The translations under genes were made by a program, and so were the position numbers. A stretch of DNA of 64,000 nucleotides from Filosporella fistucella (lineage: Eukaryota > Ascomycota > Leotiomycetes > Helotiales): NCBI GenBank assembly GCA_030077755.1, contig JAQJZZ010000015.1, positions 1 to 64,000 on the forward strand. Direction: 5' to 3'. Each line of letters begins with the position of its first letter. The first letter of the stretch is position 1. The notes beneath the pieces were generated by a model. It did no database searches. It had not been told where the DNA came from and saw only the letters and a program-made list of their open reading frames with translations. Of this stretch, positions 47,188 to 61,900 are shown piece by piece.

Positions 47188-50100
47188 TTATCCCCCTTTT
47201 AGGCCTAGCGTGGTCCCCTACGCTTATATTATAATTAAAATCCCAATGGCTATTAATGGCTATCCTTTTTAAATATTATATCTTTTTAATAAAATAATAA
47301 CGCTTTAAATAAGGCTTAAAAGAAAAAGAAAGAGCATATTGCCCTTGCCTTATGCATTAAAAAGTCTACTCGCCTAGCTGCTCCTTATTTATATTACTAT
47401 AGCCTTATGCGGCGTTATTTCCTAAATCTTTCCGTTTCCTAATATTATTTTAAATGCGTGCGTATAAAGCAAAAGCATTATTGCGATAATAGTGATTATT
47501 ATAAGGTTAAGTCTAATCCTATTTATCATTTTATATATGGCAAAACGATTCCCCGGAAACCCCTTCCTATTTCTCCCCTAAAACCCGTATAGGTTTTAAA
47601 GTTTTTAGGGCTATCCCCTAATAATTAGTTTCCCGCTTTCGGGCTTAAGGCTCCTGCCTCTAACCCCTTTAATGCTATGGCTTTACCCGATTTTTTTAAT
47701 AAGGCCTTTTAAATAAATCTAAACTTTATTAATAAAATTTATTAAAGAGTTTAGGATAGCAAAGGTTTAACTTAGGTTCTTATATATTTTTTAAGTATAG
47801 GTAGTCCTTTCATTTAATTAAATATTTAACTATTTTATTAATTATCTTATAGTCTAAGATTTCTTTTACTTTATATTCGGCAAGTAGATTAACTAATTTA
47901 ATCTTAATATTAGGGGCAGGTAGTGCTCCTAATAATATTAATTTAAGGAGGGAAATGTGGAATACCGGGTATATCTTTATATTCTTAGGTAATTGGAATT
48001 AATAATTTATTAGCCCTTTAACCTTAATAATTTTAAATGGTCCCAATTTCTTATAATTTAATTTATTACTTACTCGTTTTATTTAAATATTATAATAAAT
48101 TAAGTAAACTTTATCCCCCTCTTTAAGCGTAGGTTTCATATTATAACCTTTATTATAATAAAACGCTAATTTTTTCGCGAAGAATTATATATTTTCTATG
48201 AGTTCCTAATATAGCGATTTTAATTGGTTTATTTATATAATAGCTTCTTTAGCTATAACCGAAGTTAGCTTAAGTATTTTATAAGCTATTGGGTTATAGC
48301 TATAATTGGCATAAAACGGTAAGACCTGAGTTATTTCCGTGCTTATACTATTATATATAAATTACGCGGTAGGAAGCATTCCTACCTAATTATCTTATTG
48401 GTAATTTATATAATATTATAAATATGTTTTTATGGTCTGGTTTAGGCGTTTTATTTAATTATCCATTTATAAGTAAAATGACATTAATAGTTTATGCTTT
48501 ATTTTAAGTAATATAATGAGTATCGTCTAAAATTTTAAAGTAAAGAGCTTGTCTTAATCTGAAATAATTTTTTTTAGTGTCCTATAATTAATAATAATAA
48601 CTTTTATAAATATATAGGCTAAATCCTCGGCCATACTTGCTTTTAGGTATAATATTATATACGCATACTTAATAAGCCTATTCACGATAATAAGGATAGA
48701 GTCATATACCTTATTTATAATTAGTTCTTTAAAAGGGGAAAGCTTGATTATAAAGTCCTAAGCAATAGACTTCCATAATTATAAAGGCATTTCCAGTAAC
48801 TTTAATATACCCTTTAAAGCTTATCGGGAAGATTTATTCCAAATATAAGTATTATATATAATAATGATTTCTTTAACCATTTTCCTTATTCCCGGAAAAT
48901 AATAATTTATAAATATTCTTTTTATTATTTTAAAGGTTCCTTAATATCCATGAGCCGGTAGGCTATAATATTTAATAATAAATTCCTTCCTAAGTGCTAG
49001 TAGCATAAATACTCGATTATTGCATAATAGGATCCTATCCTTAAGCGTGAATTATCCCTATATAATTATAATATCTTATTTGCCTTTATCCCTTTAATAT
49101 TCATTTTATAGGCGCTTATCCTAAGGGCCCATGCTTAGCTTGGCGAGTGCCGCTAGTTCCATTTTATTATATATTAAGGATTCTCCTTTTTCCTTAAATA
49201 TCGCATAAGAAACGTATATTTTATTCTTAAGATATTTTAGTTTTTGGCTCAGGGCGTTTGCCCTAGCATTTTCCGTTTCTTTTATATAAGAAATACGTAA
49301 ATTAATAGTGGCTAGAGTTTTTGCCTATTATACTTATTATTTATTTAACTCTTTTATTATAGTAAAGTAAATTAAGTTTTTATAGTTTATTAATACTTAA
49401 ACCGGGTTAGGTGCACCCTTTAAGTATATTCTCTATTCCTTATAGGCATCCACGATTGCTAAAAGTTCCTTATTATAAATCTTATAATTTAGTTTTATTA
49501 TTAATAATTTGCAGGAATAATAAGCAACTAGTTGCTATTTCCCTTACTTATTAGGCTGGCTAAGCATAGCTCTAATAGCATAATTGGAAGAGTCCATTTT
49601 AACCCTAATTAGTAATTAGGGGTTAAAGGTAATTAGGACCGGGGCTTTTATAAATGTTTTCTTAAGCTTTATAAAGCTTTCATTAGCTTTATTGCTTTAT
49701 TTAAAGGTTAGGTCCTTTTTAGTTAACTCGGTTAGCGGTGCTACTATATCCGAATATCTTTTAATAAATTTCTTATAATAGTTAGCGAATCCTAAGAAGG
49801 ATTACACGTCTTTTATATAGGCTAGCTCCTTTTAATCAAGGACCATTTATACTTTGGCTAGGTCCATTTTAAGTCCATTAATGCCAATAATAAACCTAAG
49901 AAAAGTTACCTTCATTTTATAAAAGAAATACTTTTTTAGCTTAAGTCTAAAATCAATTAACTTAAGTGCTAATAATATTACTTAAATATCCTTAATATAT
50001 TACTAGGTGTCCTTTGAGTATATTAGTATATTATTCAAGTATATAATATAATATACGTTTAATAAGTGTGAAAGGATATTATTTATAACCCTTTATATAG

Positions 50101-52323
50101 TGGCTAGGGCATTAATTAACCCAAAAGGCATAACCTAATACTTATATAATCCTTATAATATTTAAAATGCTATTTTCCACTTATTCCCTTCTTTAATCCT
50201 AATAAGGTTAAAGGCTCCTCTTAGGTTAAGCTAAATAAATATTTTAGCCCCTTATAGGCAATCCCTCAAGTTATTTATTAATAATAATAGGAAACGGTCT
50301 TTAACCATAATCTCATTTAATCCCTTATAATCCACGCATAATCTCGGCTCCCTTCCTTTCTTAAGTATAAATAACGTCGGGCTTGCCGCTAGTAACTTAA
50401 ATGGTTATATAAACCCTTTTTTCAGGTTTTTATTAATATATTTCCTAAGCGTCCTCTGGTTTTCTTAAAAAAGCCTATATATAATTTTAAATAATAGTGT
50501 TTTTCCTTTTATGATTTTAATTCCGTGATCCTATAATTTATATGCTAGCAATGCTTTTAGACCTATTTTATCCTAAAATAGCTTGCTAAACTCTCTATAT
50601 TCCTTAGGTATCTTACTTAATAGCAAACCCTATAATAGGTATTCTAGCTCTTTTATAAAAGCGGCGCATGCTTTTCACTAGCTAAATTCTAAGTTCTTAT
50701 ATCTAACCTATAATGTCTTATTATATAAGTAATTCTTAAGAATAATTATCCTTGCTTTTTAATTAATAGTGGGCTTATGCTATTTTAGCCATAGTAATTT
50801 AAGGATGATTTAATATCGCCTTATCTTAATAATATTAAATTATATTTCTTCCTTATGCCCTTCCTTTATCCTTATACGGATTAATACCGTTTATATATTA
50901 ATTAATTCTCCTCGGTTATTAATTAATAATTTATTAACTATTAATAGCGAATATAGATTTTTGGCGACCCTAATTAATATATTAATAAGTAATACGGTTT
51001 CTGGCGATATAAAGTTTTCTATTATTCTATAATTTATTATTGCTTTAATTGGTTCTTTATATCCCCTTAAATATATATTTATATATAGCTATTTTTTATT
51101 TAAACCTCTTATAGCGCATATTTTACCCCCGGTAATCCTTAATTTATAGCCGGGGTCTTTTTTTATCTTTTAGCTTTTATTTGCTTTACGGATTTTTATA
51201 CCCGTTTATTAGGTTTTAATATCCGTTTACGTTTAGGTATTTGGGTTTAGGTATATAACCTAATATATTTTTCTTAAATAAAGTATTAATCCTATAAATC
51301 CTTTTATAATTCCTTTATTATATAATATTCTTATAATATTATTTTATTAAAAACGGTTTTTTATGTCTTATTTGCATAGGGTTTAATACTTATAAAATTG
51401 CGGGGCTAAAGGTTTTAATTCCATAAGGCTAGTTTAATAAGTGCTATATACTTGGTTTTATACTTTATATCCATGGAAGCTTTACTAAAATATTCCCTTC
51501 TTATTAACTTGCGTTAGCCTTTAAAACGTTCCCTAGGCCGGTCCTCTTAATTCGACCTTAAATGGTTCTTTAAATATAACTAATTTATTATCTCTAATTC
51601 CTATTAACCGCTATTCCCGGCTCTAGTGGGTTAGGGTGTCCTCCCTTTAAACTACCTCCTATAATTCTCCTATTTAAGGGTCTTCCTAATAAACCCTCTT
51701 ATAAAATTAATATTTGGCGATATATTAATCTTTAAAGTCCGCGCGCCAAGTTCCTTTGCTAAATGTCTTATATTTAATTCCTCGCTCCTCGTTTTAGGTA
51801 TTAGGCTCTAATTAAGTATTAATCTTAGCTTCCTTTAATTATTCCTTTATTATTTAATAAATATTAGGCTAACGTTTAATTATATAAGCTTTCTTTAATT
51901 TTATAGGTATTAGAGTTTTCACGGCTTAGGGTATTCCCTTTTCCGCGGCATTTAAGGTTTTCCTTTCTTTTTAATTCCCTTTTTTTTCTCCTTTATATGC
52001 TAATGCGATATGGCTAGGGAGTTTATAATCAAAGTAAAGTCCCTTTTCTTATTATAACTTTATAACTTTTAATAATAACTTAAATCTCCCTTAATTACTT
52101 TAGGAAGTAGCATTTAATTTTATTAGGTTTAATTAACGGTTTTCTTACGCTTTTCCTCTTTACTTGCCTAAATTGGCCTAATACCTCCTTTTATTATAAC
52201 CCTAGGAATGCTATTCTCAACGGAATTTATATATGCAGTTATTGATTTATATAATATATTTAATTAATAATATTATATCCTAAGGTGGTTTCTTTATACG
52301 GGCGAGTTTTATGCTAATATATA
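46833..52323 (-). mobile_element. Gypsy chromodomain retrotransposon B2, truncated by B3
   Basis: An inverted element. Its 3' LTR is 46833-47187, followed going up by about 500 bp of 3' sequence, chromodomain about 47740-47890, integrase about 48200-49000, RNase H, RT near 50020-50060 (inverted LNNIL) and gag from about 51900. It stops inside gag at about 52323, where B3's LTR starts. All frames are RIP-ruined. Its LTR middle differs from those of B1, B3 and B4, so it belongs to a subfamily. Confidence 0.83.
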
Positions 52324-52668
52324 TATAACGGTTGCTATATGGGCTAATGCTCATATAATGATTCTGGGTAAGGGATAAGTATATTATAAAGACGTTTTAA
52401 TTATAATATTATTAAGTATAAAGAATACTATTTAAAGTTAAGCACGAAGCTCCTATCTAATAGCAGAAGTGCCAATCTTATATAAAACCTTCCTTCTTAA
52501 TAGATCCTCCTAGGAGCCTAGGGCTCTAAAGCTCCTGGCACCTTAGATCCTAAGGGTCTAATAGGATTTAACTAGTCACGTGACCTAGGGTCTCCTTCCT
52601 AATGGGTGTCCCCGTTAGCTGAGCCTATGGTCCACTAGTCTCGTGACTTATTAGTTATAACCGTAATA
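52324..52668 (-). repeat. 3' LTR of B3
   Basis: 345 bp, from TATAACGGTTGC to CCGTAATA, with CTCCTAGGAGCCTAGGG, TAGTCACGTGACCTAGGG and GGTCCACTAGTCTCGTG. It begins where B2's gag breaks off. Confidence 0.87.
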
Positions 52669-54139
52669 TTATCCCTCTTTTAAGCTAGTATAGTCTTTAC
52701 GCTTAAGTATATTAAAGGAAATATTAATAACCGTTTATAGCTATCCTTTCTTCTTATTATAATACTTAAGATTTTTAAATATAAATAATGAGTGCTTCTT
52801 TTTAAAACCATTAATTCCTATGGTTCGCTTGCTATGCTATATTTTAATTATATTTAATATTAGCGCTAATGCGTGGTTTTAAATAAAAAGTCCTAATAAT
52901 ATAAGGAATGCGTGAGGAGAAGCATAAAATATAATGCTCTCCAGATATCCATAAGTAATTTCTAAAGCCTTTGGGCTAAGGAGGATTATTTAAAATTTAA
53001 ATAAGACATGGCCTTTAAGGCTATTATAGCCGGCCTAGCTCGCGTCCGCGAGCTTAAATAACGTTAATAAGAGCTATGCGATCGTGGCCGCGAAATGGTT
53101 TATAAGGGCCTATATACTCTTAATAAACTTAACATTATAAAAGCTTATAAGTAAGAAAAGGCATAAAAGGTTATAACTTCCCTTATTCCCCGAGTTTTCC
53201 TTTTCTCTTATATTTCTCCTAATTTTAACCCTTTCAGGGCACCTTCCTCGTCCTTGCACGAGGTTCCTCCCTTTACCCCTTTTAGTGGTGCAAAGCTATT
53301 AGACTTCTCTAATAAGGCTTTTTAGGCAAATCTTAATTTATTTAATAAAATTTATTAAGGAGTTCCGGGCAATAAAGGTTTAACTTAAGCTCTTATATAT
53401 TCTCTAAATATGGATAATCCTTTTATTTAATTAAATACTTAATTATTTTATTAATCTTTTTATAATTTAAAATTCTTTTTATCTTATATTCCGCGAGTGG
53501 GTTAATTGGTTTTATTTTAATATTAGGGGTAGGTAATGCCCTTAATAATATTAATTTAAGGAGGGAAATGTGAAATACCGGGTATATCCTTATGCTCTTA
53601 AGTAGCTAGAGTTAATAATTTATTAGTCCTTTAATCTTAATAATCTTAAATAATCCTAATTTCCTATAGTTTAATTTATTACTTAATCGCTTTATTTAGA
53701 TATTATAATAAATTAAGTAAACTTTATCCCCTTCTTTAAGCATAGGTTCCATATTACGTCCTTTATTATAATATAACGCTAATCTTTTCACGAAGAACCG
53801 TATATCTTCCGCGAGTTCCTAATATAGCGATTTTAATTGGTCTACCTGCATAATAGCTTTTTTAGCTATAATTAAAGTCGGCTTGGGTATCTTATAAGCT
53901 ATTAGGTTATAGCCATAATTGATATAAAATGATAAGACCTGAATTATCTTTATACTTGCATTATTATATGCAAATTACGCGGTGGGAAGCATTCCTACCC
54001 AATTATCCTGCTAATAGTTTACGTAATACCATAAATATATTTTTATTATCTAGTTTAGGCATTCCGTTTAATCATTTATTTATAGGTAAAATGATATTAA
54101 TAGCTTATGCTTTATTCCTAATAATATAATAAGTATTAT

Positions 54140-54364
54140 TTAAAATTTTGAAGTAAAGAATTTATCTCGGTTTAAAATAATTTCTTTTAATATCCTATAA
54201 TTAGCGATAATAACTTTTATAAATATATATGCTAAATCTTTAGCCATATTTGCTTTTAGGTATAATATTATATATATATACTTAATAAGCCTATCCACGA
54301 TAATAAGAATAAAGTCATATACCTTATTTATAACTAATTCTTTAAAAGGAAGAAGTTTAACCAC
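54140..54364 (-). pseudogene. B3 integrase core fragment
   Basis: A 74-codon open survivor on the minus strand with the block VDRLIKYIYIILYLKAN and RDKFFTSKF, the usual Gypsy integrase core around the second catalytic aspartate (S-D-R-D-x-x-F-T-S-x-F, here with the first S-D changed to L-N). It is part of the ruined B3 pol frame, not a gene. Confidence 0.85.
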
Positions 54365-57300
54365 GAAGTCTTAAGTAATAGACTTTTATAATTATAAAGG
54401 CATTTCCGGTAACTTTAGCATATCCTTTAAAGCTTATTGGGAAGATTTATTCCAAATGCAAGTATTATATATAATAATGATTTCTTTAACCATTTTCTTT
54501 ATTCCCGGAAAGTAATAATCCGCGGATATCCTTTTTATTATTTTAAAGGTATCCTAATATCCATGAGCCGATAGGCTATAATATTTAGTAATAAATTCCT
54601 TCTTAAGTGCCAGTAGCATAAATACCCGATTATTATATAATAAGATCCCGTTTTTAAGTATAAATTATCCTTATATAATCTCGGCGTCCTATTTATCCTT
54701 ATTCCTTTAATATTCATTTCGCAAGCGCTCGTTTCAAGGGCTTATGCTTAGCTTAATAAGTGCCGCTAGCTCCATTTTATTATATACTAAGGATTCTCCT
54801 TTTTCCTTAAATATCGCGTAAGAAATATATATCTTATTTTTGAGATATTCTAGTTTCTAGCTAAGGGCGTCCGCCCTAGCGTTTTTTATTCCTTTTATAT
54901 AAGAAATGCATAAATCGATAATAGCTAGAGTCTTTGCCTATTATACTTATCGCCTATTTAATTCTTTTATTATAGTGAAATAAACCAAGTTTTTATAATT
55001 TATTAATACTTGAACCGGGTTAGGTGCACCCTTTAAGTATATCCTCTATTCCTTATAAGCATCCATAATTGCCAAGAGTTCTTTATTATAAATCTCATAA
55101 TTTAATTCTATTATTAATAATTTACGGGAATGATAAGCGACTAGTTATTATCTTCCTTACTTATTAGGCTAGCTAAGTATAGCTCTAATAGCATAATTGG
55201 AAGAGTTTATTTTAACCCTAATTAATAATTAGGGTTTATAAGTAATTAGGACCGGGGCTTCCATAAATGCTTTCTTAAGTCTCATAAAGCTTTAATTTGC
55301 CTTATTATTCCATTTAAAGGTTAGGTCCTTTTTTATTAACTCGGTTAGCGGGGCTATTATATCCGAATAACTTTTAATAAACCTTTTATAATAATTAGCG
55401 AATCCTAAGAAGGATTATATATCCTTTATATAGGTTAGTTCCTTTTAATTAAGGACTATTTATACTTTGGCTAGGTCTATTTTAAGTCCATTAATGCTAA
55501 TGATAAACCTAAGAAAAGTTACCTTTATTTTATAAAAGAAACACTTTTTTAGCTTAAGTCTAAAATTGATTAACTTGAGTGCCAATAGCACTGCTTAAAC
55601 GTCCTTAATATGCTATTAGGCGTCTTTAAAGTATATTAATATATTATTTAAGTATATAATATAGCATATGTCTAATAAATATGAGAGGATATTATTTATA
55701 ACCCTTTATATAATAATTAAGGCGTTAGTTAACTTAAAAGGCATAACCTAATACTTATATAATCCTTATAATATTTGGAATGCTATTTTTTACTCATCCT
55801 CTTCCTTAATCCTAATAAGGTTAAAGGCTCCTCTTAAGTCAAGCTAGGTAAATATCCTTGCCCCTTATAGGCGATCCTTTAGGTTATTTGCTAGTGGTAA
55901 TAGAAAACGGTCTTTAATCATAATCTCATTTAATTTCTTATAATCCACGTATAGCCTTAATTCCCTTTCTTTCTTAGGTATAAATAATATTAAGCTAGCT
56001 GCCGGTGACTTAAATGGTCATATAAACCCTTTTTTTAGATTTTTATTAATATATTTCCTAAGCGTCCTTTAGTTTTCCGCGGAAAGTCTATATATAGTTT
56101 TAAATAATAGTGTCTTTCCTTTTATAATCTTAATCGCGTAATCCCATGGCTTATGTGCTAATAATGCTTTTGGACCTACTTTATCCTAAAATAGTTTATT
56201 AAACTCTTTATATTCCTTAGGTATTTTTCCTAATAACAAACCTTAAGGTAAGCATTCTGGCTCTTTTATAAAAGTGGCGCATGCTTCTCGCTAGCTGAGT
56301 TCTGAGTTCTTATATCTAACCTATAGTGTCTTATTATATAAGTAACTCTTAAGGATTATTATCCTTGCCTTCCAATTAATAATGGGTTTATACTATTTTA
56401 GCTATAGCATCCCGAGGATAATTTAATATCGCCTTATCTTAATAATATTAAATTATATTTCCTTTTTATGCCCTTCCTCCGTCCTTATATGGGTTAATAC
56501 CATTTATATATTAATTAACCCTTCCCGGTTATTAATCAATAATCCATTAATTATTAATAGCGAATATAGGTCCTTAGCAACCCTAATTAATATATTAATA
56601 AGCAATATAATTTCTAGCGATATAAAGTTTCTTATTACTCTATAATTTATTATTGCTTTAATTGGTTTTTTATATCCCTTTAAATATACGTTTAGGTATA
56701 ATTATTTTTCGCTCGGTCCTCTTATAACGCATATCTCGCTCCCGGTAATCCTTAATTTATAGCTAGGGTCTTTTCTTACCTTTTAGCTTTTATTTACTTC
56801 GCGAATTTCCATACCCGTTTATTAGGTCTTAATATCCGTTTAGGTTTAGATATTCGGGTTTAGGTATGTAACCCGGTATATTTCTTTTAAATAAAGTATT
56901 AGTCTTATAGATCCTTTTACGATTCCTTTATTATATAATATCCCTATAGCATTATTTTATTAAAAGCGGTTTTCCGCGTCTTATTTATATAAGGTCTAAT
57001 ACTTATAAAGTTATAAGGTTAAAGGTTCTATTTCCTTAAGGCGAGTTTAATAGGTATTATATACCTGGTTTTATATTTTATATTTATAAAAGCTTTATTA
57101 AAGTATTCCCTTCTTATTAATTTCCGTTAGCCTCTAAAACGTGCCCTAGGTCGGCCCTCTTAGCTTGACCTTAAATAGTTTTTTAAATATAACCATTTCA
57201 TTATCCTTAATTCCTATTATTCGCTATTCTTGGCTCTAATGGATTAGAGTATCCTCTTTTTAGACTATTTCCCATAGCTCTCTTACCTAGGGGTCTTTTT

Positions 57301-58564
57301 AATAGACCCTCTTATAAAGCTAATACTTAGCGATATATTAATTTTTAAAGTCCGCGCGCCAAATTCCTTTATTAAATGCCTTATATTTAATCCCTCGCTC
57401 TTCTTTTTAAATATCGGGTTTTAATTAAGTATTAATCTTAACTTCCTCTAATTACTCCTTTATTATCTAATAAATGCTAGGCTATTATTTAATTATATAG
57501 GCTTCCTTTAATTTCATAGGTATTAGGGTTCTCACGGCTTGGGGCATTTCCTTTTCCGCGGCGTTTAAGGTCTTTTTCCCTTTTTAATTCCCCTTTTTCT
57601 CTCCCTTATAAGCTAATGCGATATGACCAGGGAGTTTATAATCAAAGTAGAGTCCCTTCTTATATCATGATTTCATGACTTCCGGTAATAGCTTAGGTTT
57701 TTTATAATTACCTTTAAAGGTAGCATTTAATTTTATTAGGTTTAATTAACGGTTTTCTTACGCCTTCCCCCTTTATTTGCCTAAATTGGCCTAGTAATTC
57801 CTTTTGCCCTATCCTTAAGAGTATTATTCTTAATAAAACTTATATATGCGATTATTAATTTATATAATATATTTAATTAATAATATTATATCCTATGGTG
57901 GTTTTTTTATATAAGCGAGTTCCATGCTAATATATAATTTTAGTCCTCGCTTATAATGGCTTATTAATGCTCTCGTGTCCTATTTAATCTAATTAGCATA
58001 TTTTTAAAAGTCCATAGAATAATTAATAATGCTCCTAGTCTATTTTAATATATATAGGTAGGTCTCCGCTATCCTAACCTTATTAATATCCTTAAATATT
58101 CTTTTAATTTCCTTCTTAAATCCTCCCCACGTCTCAAATATGCTTTATATAATTACCATAGCTCTATAGGTATTTAGATATTTAAAATAGTTTATTAAAA
58201 AGGGCTAGACCCATTTTATAACTTCTCCCTAGAGATAGGAAGATGTCTATAAGGCATAGCTTTTATCCGTGGGGAACTTATTATTATTAAAGTGGATATA
58301 GAATTCCACTTATAATAGGAAGACCTCTAATTCTTTCCAATTTCCTATAAAGGTATCTAATAGCTTAACCTTAAGTATCTCCTCTAGCTACGCGTTAAAT
58401 TTGGTAGTGCTTAAGCCACTATCCTTTATAAGAACGTTATTATCCATTTTTTATAATAATAAGGGTATTCTTATAATGCTGCTTTTAAGACTAAATACAT
58501 TTGCTAGTGCTTTGCCGGATATATTATTTAAGTGAGTCGGTATCCCTTAAGAAGGTGCTTAAAG

Positions 58565-58909
58565 TATAATGGTTATTATATAGGCTAATACTTATATAAT
58601 AATTCTAGGTAAGGGATAGGTATATTATAAAGACGTTTTAATTGCAATATTATTAAGTATAAAGAATATTATTTGAAGTTGAGCACAAAGCTCTTATCTA
58701 ATAGCAAAAGTATTAGTCTTATATAAAACCTTCCTTCTTAATAAATCCTCCTAGGAGCCTAGGGCTCTAAAGCTCCTAACACCTTGGATCCTAAGGGTCC
58801 AATAGGATTTAACTAGTCACGTGACCTAGGGTCTCCTTCCTAATAGGTGTCCCTATTAGCTAAGCCTATGGTCCACTAGTCTCGTGACTTATTAGTTATA
58901 ACCGTAATA
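58565..58909 (-). repeat. LTR shared by B3 (5') and B4 (3')
   Basis: 345 bp, from TATAATGGTTATTATA to ACCGTAATA. On its low side lies the B3 leader (AAGGTGCTTAAAG); on its high side lies the same internal 3' sequence that follows B3's own 3' LTR (compare 58910-59060 with 52669-52820). So it joins two internal regions directly. Confidence 0.85.
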
Positions 58910-61900
58910 TTATTCCCCTTTTAGGCTAATATAATCTCTATGCTTAAGTATATTAAAGGAAATATTAATAACCATTTATAGCTATCTTTTCTTCTTATTA
59001 TAATATTTAAGATTTTTAAATATAAATAATAAGTGCTTTTTTCCAAGATTATTAATTCTTATAATTCGCCTATTATGCCATATTTTAATTATACTTAATA
59101 TTAGCGCTAATGCGTGGTTTTAAATAAAAAGTCTTAATAATATAGGGAATATATAAGGAGAAGCATAAAATGTAATGCTCTTTAAATATTTATAAATAAT
59201 TTTTAAAGCCTTTAGGCTAAGGAGAATCGTTTAAAATTTAAATAAGACATGGCTTTTAAGGCTATTATAGTCGGCCTAGCTCGCGTCCGCGAGCTCAAAT
59301 AATATTAATAAGAGCTATGCGATCATAGCCGCGAAATGGTTTATAAGGGCCTGCGCACTCTTAATAAACTTAATATTATAAAAGCTCGTGAATAAAAAGA
59401 GGCATAAAAGGTTATAACCTCCCCTATTCCCTAAGTTCTTCTTTCCTCTTATGCTTTTCCTGGTTTTAATCCTCTTAGGATACCTTCCTCATCTTTATAT
59501 AAGGTTCTTCCTTTTACCCCTTTTAATAATATAGAGCTATTAGATTTCTCCGATAAGGCTTTTTAGGTAAATTTTAATTTATCCGGTAAAATTTATTAAT
59601 AAGTTCCAGGTAATAAAGGTTTAACCTAAGCTCTTATATATTCTTTAAATATAAGTAATCTTTCCACTTAATTAAATACTTAATTATTTTATTAACCTTT
59701 TTATAATTTAAAATTCTTTTTATTTCATATTCCGCGAGTGGGTTAATTGGTTTTATTTTAATATTAGGGGCAAATAGTGCCCTTAATAATGCTAGTTTAA
59801 GGAAGGAAATGTGAAATACCGGGTATATCCTTATATTCTTAAGTAATTAGAATTAATAATTTATTAGTCCTTTAACCTTAATAATCCTAAATAATCCTAA
59901 TTTCTTATAGTCTAATTTATTGCTTAGTCGCTTTATTTAAATATTATAATAAATTAAATAAATTTTATCCCTTTTTTTAAGCATAGGTTCCATATTATAA
60001 TCTTTATTATAATAAGACGCTAATCTTTTTATAAAGAATTATATATCTTTTACGAGTTCCTAATATAGCGATTTTAATTGGTCTATCTATATAATAGCTT
60101 TTTTGGCTATGACCGAAATCGGTTTGGGTGTCTTATAAGCTATTAGATTATAGCTATAATTAATATAAAACAATAAGACCTAGGTTATCTCTGTGCTTAT
60201 ATTATTATATATGAATTACGCGGTAAGAAGTATCCTTACCCAATTATCCTGCTAATAATTCACGTAATACCGTAAATATATTTCCATTATCTGGTTTAAG
60301 CGTTTCATTTAACCATTTATTTATAAGTGAAATAATATTAATAATTTATGCTTTATTCTTAATAATATAATAAGTATTATCTAAAATTTTAAAGTAAAGA
60401 ATTTATCTTAATCTAAAATGATTTCTTTTAATATCTTATAATTAGCGATAATAACTTTTATAAATATATATGCTAAATCTTTAACCATATTTGCTTTTAG
60501 GTATAATATTATATATGCATATTTAATAAGCCTGTCTACGATAATAAGGATAAAGTCATATATCTTATTTATAACTAATTCTTTAAAAGGAAGAAGTTTA
60601 ATTATAAAGTCTTAAGCAATAAACTTTTATGATTATAAAAGCATTTCCGGTGACTTTAGCATTCCCTTTAAAGCTTATTAAGAAGACTTATTCCAAATGC
60701 AAATATTATATATAATAATGATTTCTTTAATTATTTTCCTTATTCCCGGAAAATAGTAATCTATAAATATTCTTTTTATTATTTTAAAGATACCCTAATA
60801 TCCATAAGCCAGCAAGCTATAATATTTGGTAATAAATTCCTTCTTAAGTACCGGTGGCATAAATACTTAATTATTGTATGATAGGATTCCATTTTCGAGT
60901 ATAAATTGTCCTTATATAATCTTAATATCCCATTTCTCCTTATTCCTCTAATATTTATTTTATAGGCGCTTATTCTAAGGGCCTATGCTTAGCTTGGCGA
61001 GTGCCGCTAATTCCATTTTATTATATAATAAGGATTCTCCTTTTTCCTTAAATATTATATAAGAGACGTGCGTCTTATTTTTAAGGTATTTTGGTTTTTG
61101 GCTAAGGGCATTTGCCCTAGCATTTTCCGTTCCTTTTATATAAGAAATGCGTAAATTAATAATAGCTAGAGTTTTTACCTATTATATTTATCGTTTATTT
61201 AATTCCTTTATTATAATAAAATAAATTAAGTTTTTATAATCTATTAATACTTAAACCGGGTCAGGTGCACCTTTTAAGTATATCCTCTATTCCTTATAAG
61301 CATCCATAATTGCCAAGAATTCTTTATTATAAATTTCATAATTTAGTTTTATTATTAATAATTTACGGGAATAATAAGCGATTAATTGCTATCTTCCTTA
61401 TTTATTAGGCTAGCTAAGCATAGCTTTAATAATATAATCGGAAGAGTCTATTTTAACCCTAATTAATAATTAGGATTTATAAGTAATTAGGACCGGGGCT
61501 TTTATAAATGCTTTCTTAAGTTTTATAAAGCTTTAATTTGCTTTATTATTCTATTTAAAGGTTAGGTCCTTTTTTATTAACTCGGTTAGCGGGGCTATTA
61601 TATCTAAATAACTTTTAATAAATCTCTTATAATAGTTAGCGAACCCTAAAAAGGATTATATATCTTTTATATAAATTAATTCCTTTTAATTAAGGATTAT
61701 TTATACTTTGGCTAGGTCCATTTTAAGTCCGTTAATGCCAATAATAAACCTAAGAAAAGTTACTTCCATTTTATAAAAGAAACACTTTTTTAATTTGAGT
61801 TTAAAATCAATTAACTTAAGTGCCGATAGTATTACTTAAACGTCCTTAATATGCTATTAGGCGTTTTTAAAATATATTAATATATTATTTAGGTATATAA

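Larger units (their letters stand above)
52324..58909 (-). mobile_element. Gypsy chromodomain retrotransposon B3, both LTRs present
   Basis: 6.59 kb between LTRs 52324-52668 (3') and 58565-58909 (5'), inverted. Reading down from the 5' LTR: leader CTTTAAGCACC (inverted at about 58554-58564), gag about 58440-57700, RT about 56100-55500 with LNNIL near 55640, RNase H, integrase about 54900-53950, chromodomain about 53530-53390, then about 720 bp of 3' sequence. A surviving open piece at 54364-54140 is integrase (VDRLIKYIYIILY, LNRDKFFTSKF with S/D changed). The 5' LTR is shared with B4. Confidence 0.87.

Noticed and set aside
53929..54129. 66-aa plus-strand frame in B3
   Set aside because: Antisense to the B3 integrase remnant, in RIP-mutated DNA.
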